Of a stretch of 64,000 bases of DNA, positions 11,942 through 22,513 are shown one piece after another. The DNA lies in the NCBI RefSeq assembly GCF_020360975.1, contig NW_025408680.1:310001-374000 (forward strand), read 5' to 3'. The stretch is from Hirsutella rhossiliensis. Lineage: Eukaryota > Ascomycota > Sordariomycetes > Hypocreales > Ophiocordycipitaceae. Position 1 is the stretch's first letter, and every line of letters starts with the position of its first letter. Position numbers and translations under genes: made by a program. Below the pieces are notes generated by a model that was given only the letters and a program-made list of their open reading frames with translations, was not told the origin of the DNA and ran no database searches.

Positions 11942-12791
11942 GGCTGCTGAAGCTGAAGGCTCAGATGTCCCGGGGGATGGCGATGTCGTCGGCGGAGGGG
12001 ATCGTGGCTCGAGGTACGTACGCCTTGGTGGGGTCTGACGTTGCGATGCCATGCGCGGGGGAGCGTGGAGCGTAGTCACGTGAGCCGTCACCTTCAGGCC
12101 AAACCTCGTACTTTGTACTTTGATATCTGGCTGAGCAACGCAGACTTCTACAGCGACGAAATAGAATTTCTTTAGCTTGACTGACCCAGCGAAACCCTGC
12201 AGAGACTTTCGGTGTTTCTTTTCCTTCTCCATTTACCGGTATACCAAGTATTGGGGGAACAGGCTGTGCCAAAATGCATTTTCCGCTTGCTCACGCGCAG
12301 AAGCTGGATACCTAAGGTAGCTAGCTACCAGGGACACACCTGCCTGTACTCCAGAGAGCCAACAGGAATCGATTATGGTGAAAAGATAGCATAACAGAGC
12401 TCTCTTTCGCAAGAAGCACAAGGCAAAATCTCTCAATCTGCCAAAGCGCGTCCCAAGCTGGCATCGCAATGCCGACATCGGCACCAGCGGGACTAAGCCA
12501 CATCAATCGTGCTCTCGCCACACTTCTGCTTAGCCACAGAGGAGAGTACCTCCCTGTACAGTGACTGGGTGACCAGGCAGGTAGGTAGCCACCGCAGTGA
12601 CGCAGCTGCCTTGTGCCGCCACCTTTAGCTCTCGGCAGTCCCTCCATTCCTCCATCAACAACCTCCATGGTTGCTTCTTCTCCTCTCTTCATCCACCAGA
12701 CACACCCGCCAGCCGGACTGATTACGTGCGCTACAACTTGCAGCAGTTCCGCATACACTTAACACACGTCCTCCCCTTGCTGTCCATCACC
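11942..12791. promoter_or_regulatory. Divergent promoter region between arc19 and ubp6
   Basis: 850 bp between two divergent start codons. It contains pyrimidine-rich stretches before the ubp6 ATG and scattered TAGGTAG/CTACC-type repeats around 12300-12330 and 12580. No gene is supported here. Confidence 0.5.
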
Positions 12792-14570
12792 ATGGCGACA
12801 ATAACAGGTTCGTGCCATACCTTCCCCTCCCACCGACCCCATCTGGCCAGCACACACCTGGAATCGGCGGCTAAAAAAACCCTCGCCCTAGTTGTCGTCA
12901 AGCATCATGGCAAAAAGCACGAGGTCGAGGTCGACCCGAGCTCCACCGGAGAAGATTTCAAGCTCCAGCTTTTCAGCCTTACCAACGTCGAGCCCGACCG
13001 GCAAAAGGTCTTCATCAAAGGGGGGCAGCTCAAGGATGACGCCGACATGGGCAAGCTCGGCCTCACGGCCGGCCAGAACATCATGATGATGGGCACTCCC
13101 AGCTCGAGCGGTCGCGATCTTGTCCGTCCGAAAGAGAAGATCAAGTTTGTCGAGGACATGACCGAGGCAGAACAGGCGCAGCAGGTCGGCGCCACCCCCG
13201 CAGGACTCGTCAACCTCGGCAACACCTGCTACTTGAACTCGACGCTTCAGACTCTGCGCTCCATCCCCGAGCTCCAGACGGCCCTGACCAAGTACTCGCC
13301 CGGCCCTTCGGGTCCCTTGGCCGGCACGGCGCAAATGGACTTGGCCGCCCAACTGTCGAGCTTGTACACCAAAATGGGCCAGACGCAAGAGGCCTTTCCC
13401 CCCATGAGCTTCCTGAACGCCCTGCGAGCCGTCTTTCCTCAGTTTGCCGAAAAGGCAAAATCCAACAACGGCTACGCGCAGCAGGACGCTGAGGAAGCCT
13501 GGTCCCAGATTGTCCAACAATTGAGTCAAAAAGTAAAGGTCAAGGACTCGGCAGACGCCCCCGAGGCCTCGTTTGTCGACAAGTACATGTCTGGCGAGTT
13601 TTCCTCGACAATGGAGTGCGATGAGGAAGAGGCCCGCAACGGCGGCGAGAAGGCCGTCATCGCCAAGGACGGCTTCTTCAAGCTCAACTGCCACATTGAC
13701 GGCTCGACAAACCACCTGCGAGACGGCATCATGGCTGCGCTGAGCGAAAAGCTCGAGAAGAAGTCGGAGGTGCTCGGCCGCGATGCCACGTACACCAAAA
13801 AGTCCAAGATTTCCCGGGCCCCCAAGTATCTGACAGTCCACTTTGTGCGATTCTTTTGGAAGCGAGAGACGCAGAAAAAGGCCAAGATTATGCGAAAGGT
13901 GACGTTTCCTCAAGAGTTGGACATTGTCGAGTTTTGCTCCGAGGAGCTGAAGAAGGCGTTGATACCCGTCCGCGACAAGGTGCGCGAGATACGAAAGGAC
14001 GAGGAGGACATTGAGCGCGCCCGCAAGCGCCGGAAGAAGAATCATGAGCAGAACGTCGCCGATATTCCCGGGGGTGCCGGACTGCCCTCGGACAAGGCCG
14101 CCAAGGCGCAAGACAAGCCCGGGACGGACAAGAAGACTGACAAGTCGAGCGACGGCGACGCAATCATGGGCGAGACGTTCAAGACGGATGCTGAGATTGA
14201 CGCCGAAAAGGACGCCCAGGTGCTGGCGGCCAAGAAGGAGCTCAACGCCATGATTGACCCCGGACTGCGCGGCGACGACGGCGCCAACCAGTCGGGCATG
14301 TACGAGCTGCGCGGCGTCGTGACGCACCAGGGGGCCAGCGCCGACAGCGGCCACTACACGGCCTACGTCAAGAAGACTGCGCCCGCGGATCCCAAGACGG
14401 GCAAGAAGGGCGAAGAGGACGGCAAGTGGTGGTGGTTCAACGACGACAAGGTGTCGGAGGTGACGGTGGACAAGGTCGAGGCCCTGGCCGGCGGCGGCGA
14501 GTCGCACTCGGCGCTCATCCTGCTCTACAAGGCCATTCCGCTCCCGACGGCGGAGGGAGTCGTGGAGTAG
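12792..14570 (+). CDS. ubp6: Proteasome-associated ubiquitin-specific protease Ubp6 (USP14)
   Basis: Exon 1 (12792-12807) encodes only MATIT plus one base. An 84-nt intron (12808-12891, GTTCGT...CCTAG) joins it to a single long exon (12892-14570), giving 564 residues. Residues ~6-80 form the ubiquitin-like domain that docks on the proteasome base subunit Rpn1 (VVVKHHGKKHEVEV; KVFIKGGQLKDD; MMMGTPSS). The USP fold follows with the Cys box GLVNLGNTCYLNS (nucleophile Cys118), QQDAEEAW, and the His box SGHYTAYVKK (His493) with WWWFNDDKVSEV. A Lys/Glu-rich insertion (residues ~380-470) separates the two halves. The protein trims ubiquitin chains on proteasome-bound substrates. The 16-nt first coding exon is easily missed, and the unspliced frame stays open and would give a false 657-codon ORF. 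Confidence 0.95.
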   Translation: MATITGSCHTFPSHRPHLASTHLESAAKKTLALVVVKHHGKKHEVEVDPSSTGEDFKLQLFSLTNVEPDRQKVFIKGGQLKDDADMGKLGLTAGQNIMMMGTPSSSGRDLVRPKEKIKFVEDMTEAEQAQQVGATPAGLVNLGNTCYLNSTLQTLRSIPELQTALTKYSPGPSGPLAGTAQMDLAAQLSSLYTKMGQTQEAFPPMSFLNALRAVFPQFAEKAKSNNGYAQQDAEEAWSQIVQQLSQKVKVKDSADAPEASFVDKYMSGEFSSTMECDEEEARNGGEKAVIAKDGFFKLNCHIDGSTNHLRDGIMAALSEKLEKKSEVLGRDATYTKKSKISRAPKYLTVHFVRFFWKRETQKKAKIMRKVTFPQELDIVEFCSEELKKALIPVRDKVREIRKDEEDIERARKRRKKNHEQNVADIPGGAGLPSDKAAKAQDKPGTDKKTDKSSDGDAIMGETFKTDAEIDAEKDAQVLAAKKELNAMIDPGLRGDDGANQSGMYELRGVVTHQGASADSGHYTAYVKKTAPADPKTGKKGEEDGKWWWFNDDKVSEVTVDKVEALAGGGESHSALILLYKAIPLPTAEGVVE

Positions 14571-14825
14571 ACGGGGCGGAGCCGTCATGCTTTCGGGGAA
14601 CTGGTCCACGCTCGGGCCCCAACAGGGGCGCTGTCGGTGTACAGGGAGGCCCCCATGACAGCGATTAAGAGGAAAGCGGGTGCAACGACGAGGCAAGGCG
14701 ATTTACGGAATAGAGTAGCTGTACTGCAACATCTATTGGGGTATCATTTAATCATGTCCAAAACGCCGTGAACCATGCATGGCAGTCCTGCTCGAGGTTG
14801 AAGGCCAAGAAGCCTTGGCCTGTCT

Positions 14826-15212
14826 TTACTTGGGCCTGGCGGTCTTTTCCGACTCGCGTTCCCGGACACGCTCGCGGAACAAGGCCATCTTCCTCTCGAG
14901 AGCGGCCCTTTGCTGCAGCAAGCTCTCCTTTTGCGTCTGGAGCATGGCGATTTGCTCCGAGGGAGACGTTTGTCGGAACTCGTCGATTACCTAACCATTC
15001 AAAGCAAGATGGTCAGCCCAAGTACCCTCGTGTATCACAATAGCCTTGGTGATGATGTGTTTAGGGGCAGCAGAGGGGCGGCGTACCTCTTCCTTTTGCC
15101 GATCCGACTTGAGTTGAGCTCCGGTGATGGAGCCGACGAAGACGACGGCGGCAAAGGCAGCGGCCCATACACCTCGCCTGATCTTATCCTGCCTCGTCCA
15201 GGCGTGGGCCAT
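14826..15212 (-). CDS. Small single-pass membrane protein with C-terminal coiled coil
   Basis: Two exons (15212-15087 and 14990-14826; intron 15086-14991 with GTACGC donor and GGTTAG acceptor) encode 96 residues. After a short basic N-terminus (MAHAWTRQDKIRR) comes one hydrophobic segment (residues ~14-33, GVWAAAFAAVVFVGSITGA). The rest is a charged helix with heptad character (EQIAMLQTQKESLLQQRAALERKMALFRERVRERE). The layout, a basic N-terminus then one membrane span then a coiled coil, resembles small mitochondrial inner-membrane assembly factors, but I recognise no named family. It converges with ubp6 across 255 bp and follows the 15305-15715 gene in tandem. Confidence 0.75.
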
Positions 15213-15304
15213 GGCTGCGGGTTTGTATATAGTAGGGGAAGAGTGCGCAATGCCAGAGAGAGGACGGAGCGAGGTGGAATGTGGAATGCGACTGTTCTTG
15301 GTCT

Positions 15305-15715
15305 TCACCAGATTTCACGCCAGATTTGGTCGGCGAGCTTGCGGCGCTGGTCGGCAGTCATGCCCCGGATGTAGACGAGGGACGGCGACGGGCACTGGTA
15401 CAGAGATGTAGACGAGGACGAGGACGAGGACGAGGACAGCAGCGTGACGATGCTGAGGGAGCGGCCGTGACGGGCGTCTTGGGAACGTCGGTGGCTGCGG
15501 CGACGCGGCGGCGGCGCTACCGCGGGAGGAGACGCCACAAATGATGACGACGACGAAGAGGGAGACGAGGAAGACGAAGTCGAAGCGATCGAGGGCGAGC
15601 GTTTGCGGCCGTGGATGTTGAAGGTTGTCAGCTCGACGTCTTGGCAGTGGAAATAGCCGTCGTCGTCGAGCGAGGCGGGACCCCGGCTGATTAGTAAGCG
15701 CACCGCGGCGGCCAT
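15305..15715 (-). CDS. Hypothetical Ser-rich protein
   Basis: Single-exon frame of 136 codons from the ATG at 15715 (MAAAVRLLISRG). The N-terminal DDDGYFHCQDVELTTFNIHG looks like a folded or conserved segment. The middle is Ser runs and an Arg/Pro basic block. The end YIRGMTADQRRKLADQIWREIW is a probable amphipathic helix. The frame stays open upstream to 16078, but the residues there look like UTR. Repetitive GAC/GAG on the + strand (about 15405-15440) encodes one Ser run. No function is assigned. The start is only 93 bp upstream-side of the next minus-strand gene's promoter. Confidence 0.5.
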   Translation of the reverse strand: MAAAVRLLISRGPASLDDDGYFHCQDVELTTFNIHGRKRSPSIASTSSSSSPSSSSSSFVASPPAVAPPPRRRSHRRSQDARHGRSLSIVTLLSSSSSSSSSTSLYQCPSPSLVYIRGMTADQRRKLADQIWREIW

Positions 15716-16566
15716 GGCTGGATGGATCAACAAGCGGGGAAATGGTTTTCTTGTTTCGTCAATGGCAGCAGCAAGGACAGACAAGGCCAGATTGGCAAGG
15801 GAAGGACGGTCTAGGAGGTGTCGAGTACGCACGACGACGACTGATGATGCTGTTGATGGTGATGGTGATGATGATGGCGCTGGTTGATATTCAATGGCAG
15901 AGGATGAGGGGGAAGAAGATGCGGATATGCCGATTAAAAGAGGAAAGACCAGGCCGGGGGAGCAGAAGCAGACGAGCCGTGATTCCCACCCTTTGCCCAG
16001 ACTCGGGGCGAAACAAGGGGCTTTTTCCTGCCCTTTCTGCCTCGCCATTGTGACCCTGTATGTTTGCGGTTTGCGCAAGCTTTGGGACTGGAAACGCCCA
16101 TTTGCCGATCATCGCCAAGCGTGGGGGATCGATGTGCGCGTGTGATTCGAGAATTCCGGCCCCCCATGAAACCAATGCCGTTCGAGACGTCGCTTCTTCT
16201 CCTGGCGGGCTGGGGGCGGCGCGTCAGGCAGGACCCGACGGGCCTGAATCCGAGGGTGCAGCGCTGAAGATGCCAAGGGCAAGCAGGTTTGGGACTGTTG
16301 CTGCTTTCATGTGTCTTCCTCTCTGGAATCTGCGCAACTGCTCGAGTGTGGCACGGCAAGCCGTGGCTGACGGATGTCCTCTCCCCTCTCCCTCTGTCTA
16401 CTGCTTTCCGTCATCACTTTGCGTCGGGTTTCAACGACAGGTTTCAAACTCCCCTGTCTGGGGTTTTGTCAAAGCTGAAAGGCGAAACGTGGTGCCAAAA
16501 GGCGGGAGGCCGAGGACGTCCGGCCTACCCGGTACCGCAGGATCGACGTCGTGACGGTCTCACCTC
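15716..16566. promoter_or_regulatory. Left half of a divergent promoter split by the retrotransposon
   Basis: Before the LINE inserted, this segment and 22558-22950 formed one intergenic region of about 1.2 kb between the Ser-rich gene (-) and shb17 (+). No gene is supported in it. The last 15 bases (16552-16566) are the target-site duplication. Confidence 0.6.
16552..16566 (+). repeat. Target-site duplication of full-length LINE, left copy
   Basis: TGACGGTCTCACCTC, repeated exactly at 22543-22557 directly after the AAT tail of the element. The first T may belong to the tail. Confidence 0.95.
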
Positions 16567-16693
16567 ACCTTCCTTTGTCATCACACTTTCTTGGCATGCA
16601 ATTGTTAAGAAAGTGGCACAATTTCTACCAATTTGCTTAACACGTGCACGACAACCTCTGTAGCCGCGCTCTGCGCTGGCTTCGGCTGCGGCC

Positions 16694-18441
16694 ATGGCAT
16701 CTGCCACGAGCTCGCATGCCAGCTCGGATCCCTTTGATCTGGGTGCTCATACCCCGCCTAACCTTGCTCGCTTAGCCCGTGCATCTCAGCTGCGAAATAG
16801 TTCTCCCATTGTGACCCGTCCCATTGGTCTCTCTTCAGCATTCCGGCGGCCGGCAGCAACGCCGTCGTCGCCCCTCATCCGCCTGTCCAATGCCGCCGCT
16901 ACGGAAGGAGCGCGGCGTGAACCCGTCCCGAGCCTGCCCGGCACCACCGAGACCGACGTGCTCCAACCGGTGTCTATCATTGATGCAGCTAACAAACTCG
17001 CCGGCGACGAAACCGATGCCCACAACGCCAAAATGACGGTTTTCGGGCCTTCTGCGAATCATTCGAGCAGACTGCGAAGCAATTCACATCTGGTCTCGAA
17101 CACAGCTTCGCAGAGCACTTCTCCAACCGTTTTCTCGACCTCTGGAGGCAGACGCCCTCCGATCTCCGACTCGCATCTGCGCCGACGTACAGCAGCGTGG
17201 CCGCCGGTCGCACCGCAAGCCAGCGGCCATGTGGCCACTCTCCACGGCCGCTGCAGCCCCGCAACAAGAGCCACAACAGCCAATTTCCCGTCTCCAGGGA
17301 CGACCAATCCCCGCCCGCCGAAAGAAGACCTCCGGGTTTTGTGCGACTCCGGCCGAAGCACCGGCGAGGGACCACAATAGCTACGCAATCCGGACCCACA
17401 TTGCCGCCAAAGTCGGCATCGACCTTCACCAAGTCCCAGCCGCTTTCAAGGTGAACTCCGGATGGGCCATCAGAACAACAGATGCGACCATTCGGGATCT
17501 TATCGTCCAACGACAGTCAGAGTGGTCCCAAGACATGGGCGCGACAGATGTAGAAATCAGCCAGAGATGGTACACCTACGCCGTGGCAAACTGCCCCTAT
17601 ATTCTTACCGACCTACAGGGAAAGAATTGGACTACGAGCCAGCCGCCAAAGATGAAATCGCCTGCCAGACCGGCCTCAAACCCATCAGGGTGCGCCCGCC
17701 AGGCGCAAGCCGAACGACCCCTGACCTGTACCTTGATTGTCTCATTCCTCGAACCGACTGATAAGCCCTGGAGGCTGTTTGGATCCAGTCGGCTCGCCCA
17801 ATACATTGAGAGATCTAGCCTGCCCAGCCAGTGCGACAAGTGCTGGGACTTTCACGCCCGACACACCTGCGACCGACAAGCATCCTGCAAGCGGTGCGGA
17901 CGGCGCGGCCACGACGCGGAAGCTTGCGTGGCCCTCGAGCGGTGCGCGAACTGCCTTGGGCCCCACGCCGCAGACTTTGCGAAGTGCCCTGCGCGCCCGA
18001 AGCGATCACACGGCGTCATTCGCCGTCTGACGAGAGAAGAGAAATCTCGCGTCCGAGAGCTGGGCGCTCAACTGTCCGCCCGGCGAAAGGAACAATACGA
18101 AAGAGTAGAACGATCCGAGCAGCCCGAACGGGATGCCACCTGCTCGCCGGGTGGTGTCACCGAAAAGACAGTAACGCCTGGGCCTGACAGGAAGACCGCC
18201 TCGGAATCGACGCACCTCACCCCCGACCTCAAGTGCTGCCCGGGACGACGGACAGCAAGCCCAACCTCATGACGAAGCCCCACGGCGCGGTAGCGAATCG
18301 ACCCTAAGCTCGACCAGGACCGTAACCCCGCCTTCCGTCATGATGGCCTCGGCACCCAAACCTCCGGGTGGAGGCCAACGACACAGATCTGCTTCTCCTA
18401 CGAAGAAGCGACGCATCATTGAGGACTCTGTCTCTCCATGA
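16694..18441 (+). pseudogene. LINE ORF1, gag-like RNA-binding protein (frameshifted)
   Basis: The ATG at 16694 opens a Ser/Pro/Arg-rich N-terminus (MASATSSHASSDPFDL). Coherent protein then moves between frames at about 17040, 17205-17229, 17622, 17706 and 18237. The best-preserved stretch (about 17720-18080) carries three zinc knuckles: CDKCWDFHARHTC, the classical CCHC CKRCGRRGHDAEAC, and CANCLGPHAADFAKC. After the 18237 shift, the frame runs to a basic SPTKKRR segment and a stop at 18439-18441 that overlaps the putative ORF2 ATG (ATGA). The shifts are single-base and may be assembly errors (see findings). Confidence 0.85.
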
Positions 18442-21400
18442 CGAGATACCCACGCACAAATCAATGGCAATAAGACTCTGCGAGTCTTCCAAGCGAACGT
18501 GGGCAAGATCTCGCCGGCGCACGACTGCGCCCTTGCCCTCGCCGATTCCGAACATTACGATGTGGTGCTCCTCCAGGAGCCATGGACAGAAACAAAGGGC
18601 GGCCGATGCCTTACCAAAACACATCCCGCCTACGACACCTTCTCCCCGGTTGACAGCTGGGAAGACAATAGCACCCGACCCAGAGTCATGACCTATGTCC
18701 GCCGCAGGCCTGGGCTGATGGTAGATCAGAGGAGGCCCGCGGCAACTCGTGACATTCTTTGGCTCACGGTCAACGACATCACTTTGGTCAACGTTTACCG
18801 CCAACCGTCATACGACGAGGCCCTCGACATACTACTCCAATGGCCCGCGCCAAACAGATGTCTGGTAGCAGGCGATTTCAACGCCAAACACCACAGCTGG
18901 CAAGCCGGCCGCATCGAGGGCCGCGGCGAGGCTGTAGCTGCATGGGCGACAGCCAACGGTCTGAACCTGCTCAACCCGGCTGACGTCCCGACAAATCCTC
19001 GCGGCAATACGATCGACCTTGCCTTCTCTAATATCGCCTTGGCCAATGCCGTGGTGGAAGACCATCTTGCCACCAGCTCCGACCACTTCACGCTCAGCAC
19101 TACCCTGCCTGAGCTCGCTGTAGCGCCCCCACCCACTGGGAAGGTTCGCCTTACCTCTGACGAGGAAATAAGACGCTTCGTAGAGATGGTTGAAAACGGC
19201 GTGGCGGCTATCGAGCCGTCAACCGCTTCCCTCAAGACTTGGATTCACTTGCCTTAGCAGTGACTAACCTACTTCAGTTTGCCGCCAAAGCTGCAGGCCG
19301 GCCGGTCCGCAAGGGCGCACGCAGCGCGCCCTGGTGGACGGAGGAATGCTCCTTGGCCGCGGTGGAGTATCGCGCAGTGAGGAGAGTCTACGCTCTCGGT
19401 TTCGGCCGAGAGGTTCAGCTCGCGAAAGTTCAAGAGAGTCGTGCGGCGAGTCAAGCGCCGTTACTGGCGCGATCTGATTGACAGCTTCACGGACAGTGCG
19501 TCCGTCTTCAAGGCGGTCCGTTGGCTGAGATCGCCCGGTGCTTTCCAACCACCGCCTCTGCAAGTGGATGATACCGTCTATGAGACCCAACTAGACAAAG
19601 CCAACGCCCTGCGACGAGCAACGCTCGAACGTCGCACTTCGCAGGATGACATCACGGATCCGTGGGTCCCAGTGGACACAGCGAGGACGATTCCTTTCGC
19701 TCAGAACGTTTCCCTGGAGGAGGTCCGGGACGCGACCCTTCGCACGGGTAACACCTCTCCCGGCTCCGATAACATTACGGTCAAGATGCTCCGTGCCGTC
19801 TGGCATACCATTGAAGCCTCGTCCACAAGCTGTATCAGGGCTGTCTCGACATCGGTCACCATCCTAAGCCTTTCAGGAAGCGGAAGTGGTTATGATCACG
19901 AAGCCGGGGCGTCGGAACCTGTCAGAGGCCCGCGCCTGGCGTCCAATCTCTCCTCTCCTGTCTGGGCAAAGGCCTCGAACGGCTTATTGCGCGCCGTTTG
20001 GCGTGGGCATCCGTCCACTATGGTGTCTTGCACCCAACAAGCTGGCGCATTGCCGAAAAGGTCCGCTGTTGACCTTGTCGCCGCATTGGTACACGACATC
20101 GAGGAGGCTTTCTCGCGCAAGCAGGTCGCCACACTCGTGACAATGGACGTCGAAGGCGCCTTCGACACTGTCCTTCGTAGCAGGCTCATTCTTCGCCTTC
20201 GGCAGCAAGGATGGCCTCGGAATGTCGCTCGTTGGGCTGGCTCCTTTATGCATGACCGAGCAGCACGTGTCCGCTACCAGGATGTCATGACACCCTCGTC
20301 ACCCTTGCAGTGCGGACTGCCGCAAGGATCGCCAGCTTCTCCCATACTTTTCCTACTATACACAGAGCCAATCTACCGCCTGAGCAACCCCAAGGGCGTT
20401 TCGGCTATGCAGACGACACTGCCGTCCTTTGCGTCGGAGACTCCCTGGAGGAGACTGCCCACAGAGCGTCGAAACATGTTCACGAACTCATGACATGGGG
20501 CACCGCGAACGCGATAACCTTCGACCCCAAGAAGACTGAAGTCATGCACTTCTCCCGAACTACACCGAGGAATGCACCTCCAGTCTTCCATGGCGAGGTA
20601 GAAAAGCGGCCAGGCTCAGCCATGCGGTGGCTCGGCATCTGGCTTGACAGCACCCTGACGTTCAAGACGCACGTCGAGAAGTGGACTGCCAAAGCGCAAG
20701 CAGTGGCCTACCATCTCAAGGGTTTGACAAATACCAACCGCGGCCCCTACCAGGTGCGGTCCGGAGAGCCGTCCGCGCCTGCATCGAGCCGCAATTGTTC
20801 TTTGGGGCAGAGGCGTGGTACCCGGGCATGACCTGCCCGCGATGGAATAAGCCGGCAAAGGAAGGGCCATCAAGAATACGGCACCTCATCCGGCGGATGG
20901 ACAAGTCGCTCAACACGGCCATGCGAGCCATCCTCCCGGTCTGGAAGACGACGCCGCTCAGCGCCAGGCACCGGGAGGCGGGCATACCGCCAGTTTCGCA
21001 CCTGCTCCAGGCGTGTCGAACGCGCTTCGCAGCCCGTCTCAAGTCCTCGACGAAGCGCACCCGCTTGCGGTGCGAACGAAGCCGATCCGGGCCCCTGTCA
21101 TCAACAGGGCCATTAAGTTAAAATACCAGCGTCCACGACAACCTTTCCGGACCAGACTGCGTCGCACTGACGAGCTGCTCCCAAGGTGCGCCAGGCCAGA
21201 CCTTCTCGCACGTAGGTTCGCCAGCGACCAGCGTGGACCCTTGCAAACTGCGCCGAAAGAAGAATCGGCGGCAAACTTCGGCGAGTGGCTCCAATCAGTT
21301 GCTCCACGGACAGCAATCGTCTACTCGGACGGATCCCTCTCCCCGGAGGGAGCCGCGGGGTACGGCTATGCGGTACATCAGGATGGACTCACCGTCCTCA

Positions 21401-22147
21401 GCGGTAACGGCCGTCTTGGGCTTGCTGAGGTCTTTGATGCCGAGGCGAGAGGCTCCCTAGAGGGTCTGCGTGCTGCGTTGAGCCTCCCGGCTGCAGACCA
21501 GATTGTCGTATGCCTCGATAACCTCGCGGTCGCGACGTGTCTTCAAGGCATGCCGTCAGATTCCTCCCAGAAGGAGTTCCTGGAATTCCAGGCCTTGGCC
21601 GCAGAACATGGTGCCACTGAGATCCGCTGGATCCCCGGCCACACCAACATCCCAGGTAACGAGCAGGCAGACGCCTTAGCAAAGGCAGGAACCTCTCAAC
21701 CCGAGCCTGCAGACGCTCTCCCGACGCTGGCATATCTGCGCAAGGTCGCTAGGCAGCGACCAAAAGACGCATTCAAAGCCTGGTGGGAAGTTTCTGCACC
21801 CCAACAGTACAGGGTCCTCGACCTCGATGCCACGACTGGCTGCCCGCCAGAACTTACCATTCCACGACCTCTGCTCCACCATCTGCTCGCAGCAAGAACC
21901 CACCACGGGGACTTCGCTGATTACCACGAAAGGTTGAACCACGACGATGCGCGACTGACGTGCTCATGTGGTCGACGAAAAGAACAAAGCATCTCTTCTA
22001 TTGCCGGAAGATCGCGCCGCGACATCGGATGAGGTTGGCACCTCACCGAGCGCGGCGGTCAACCGAGCAATAGGCAGAGACTTCGACCAGTTCGTCAAGG
22101 TGGCGAAGGCAAGCTCGTTCTTTGGAACGATCTGCCCTCGCCACTAG
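18438..22147 (+). pseudogene. LINE ORF2: endonuclease, reverse transcriptase, RNase H (frameshifted)
   Basis: The putative start ATG at 18438 overlaps the ORF1 stop. The endonuclease is at ~18470-19130 (LLQEPW, GDFNAKHHSW, NTIDLAFSN, SSDHF). Reverse transcriptase spans ~19700-20650: AVDLVAALVHDIEEA, TMDVEGAFDTV, LPQGSPASPILF, and the catalytic FGYADD with YADD at 20406-20417. RNase H is at ~21310-21700: VYSDGS, DAEARGSLEGL, CLDNLA, WIPGHTNIPGNEQADALAKAG. Frame changes occur near 18445, 19240, 19430, 19810, 19920-20040, 20380, 20745, 21010 and 21985. The last one destroys the C-terminal finger that is intact in the 59945-60709 copy. By comparison with that copy, the intended stop is at 22145-22147. 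Confidence 0.88.
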
Positions 22148-22464
22148 GCGGCAGCAACCGCTTTCCTCCTTCCCTTCCTTTGTTTGCACACACCCATTTT
22201 CTCTTACCCGACTCGGCCGGGCGGAGGTGCTCTCGGAACCGGCCCTGTGAGGCCAAAACGAAAGACATGGCTGTCGCGCCTGAACGTCCCGCTGACGGGC
22301 AGCAGGCTGAGCAAAGAAGCGCCTTTGAGCCGATGAAATGCTGAATGGTGGATTGTTTACGTTCTGTGGAAGGGGCAGAAGACGCGGATTGGTACTCGTT
22401 TCGTTTCGCGTATTGTGGGCCTACTCCGCGATAGTAGACTTCCAGCAGCTCAGCACGTCCTGTG

Positions 22465-22500
22465 CCCCGTCTCGGGGACCTGAGCGACCTAAAGGTCGCT
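22465..22500 (+). other. Paired 3'-end hairpins of the LINE
   Basis: CCCCG-TCT-CGGGG (22465-22477) and AGCGACC-TAAA-GGTCGCT (22483-22500) lie close to the AAT tail. Both are perfectly kept in the truncated copy (60634-60646 and 60652-60669). They are candidates for the RNA structure recognised by the element's reverse transcriptase. Confidence 0.7.
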
Positions 22501-22513
22501 GGACGGAAAATAC

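Noticed and set aside
12888..14696. Long antisense open frame (602 codons) opposite ubp6
   Set aside because: It is the GC-driven shadow of the ubp6 coding strand. It is Leu/Gly/Arg-rich with no domain.
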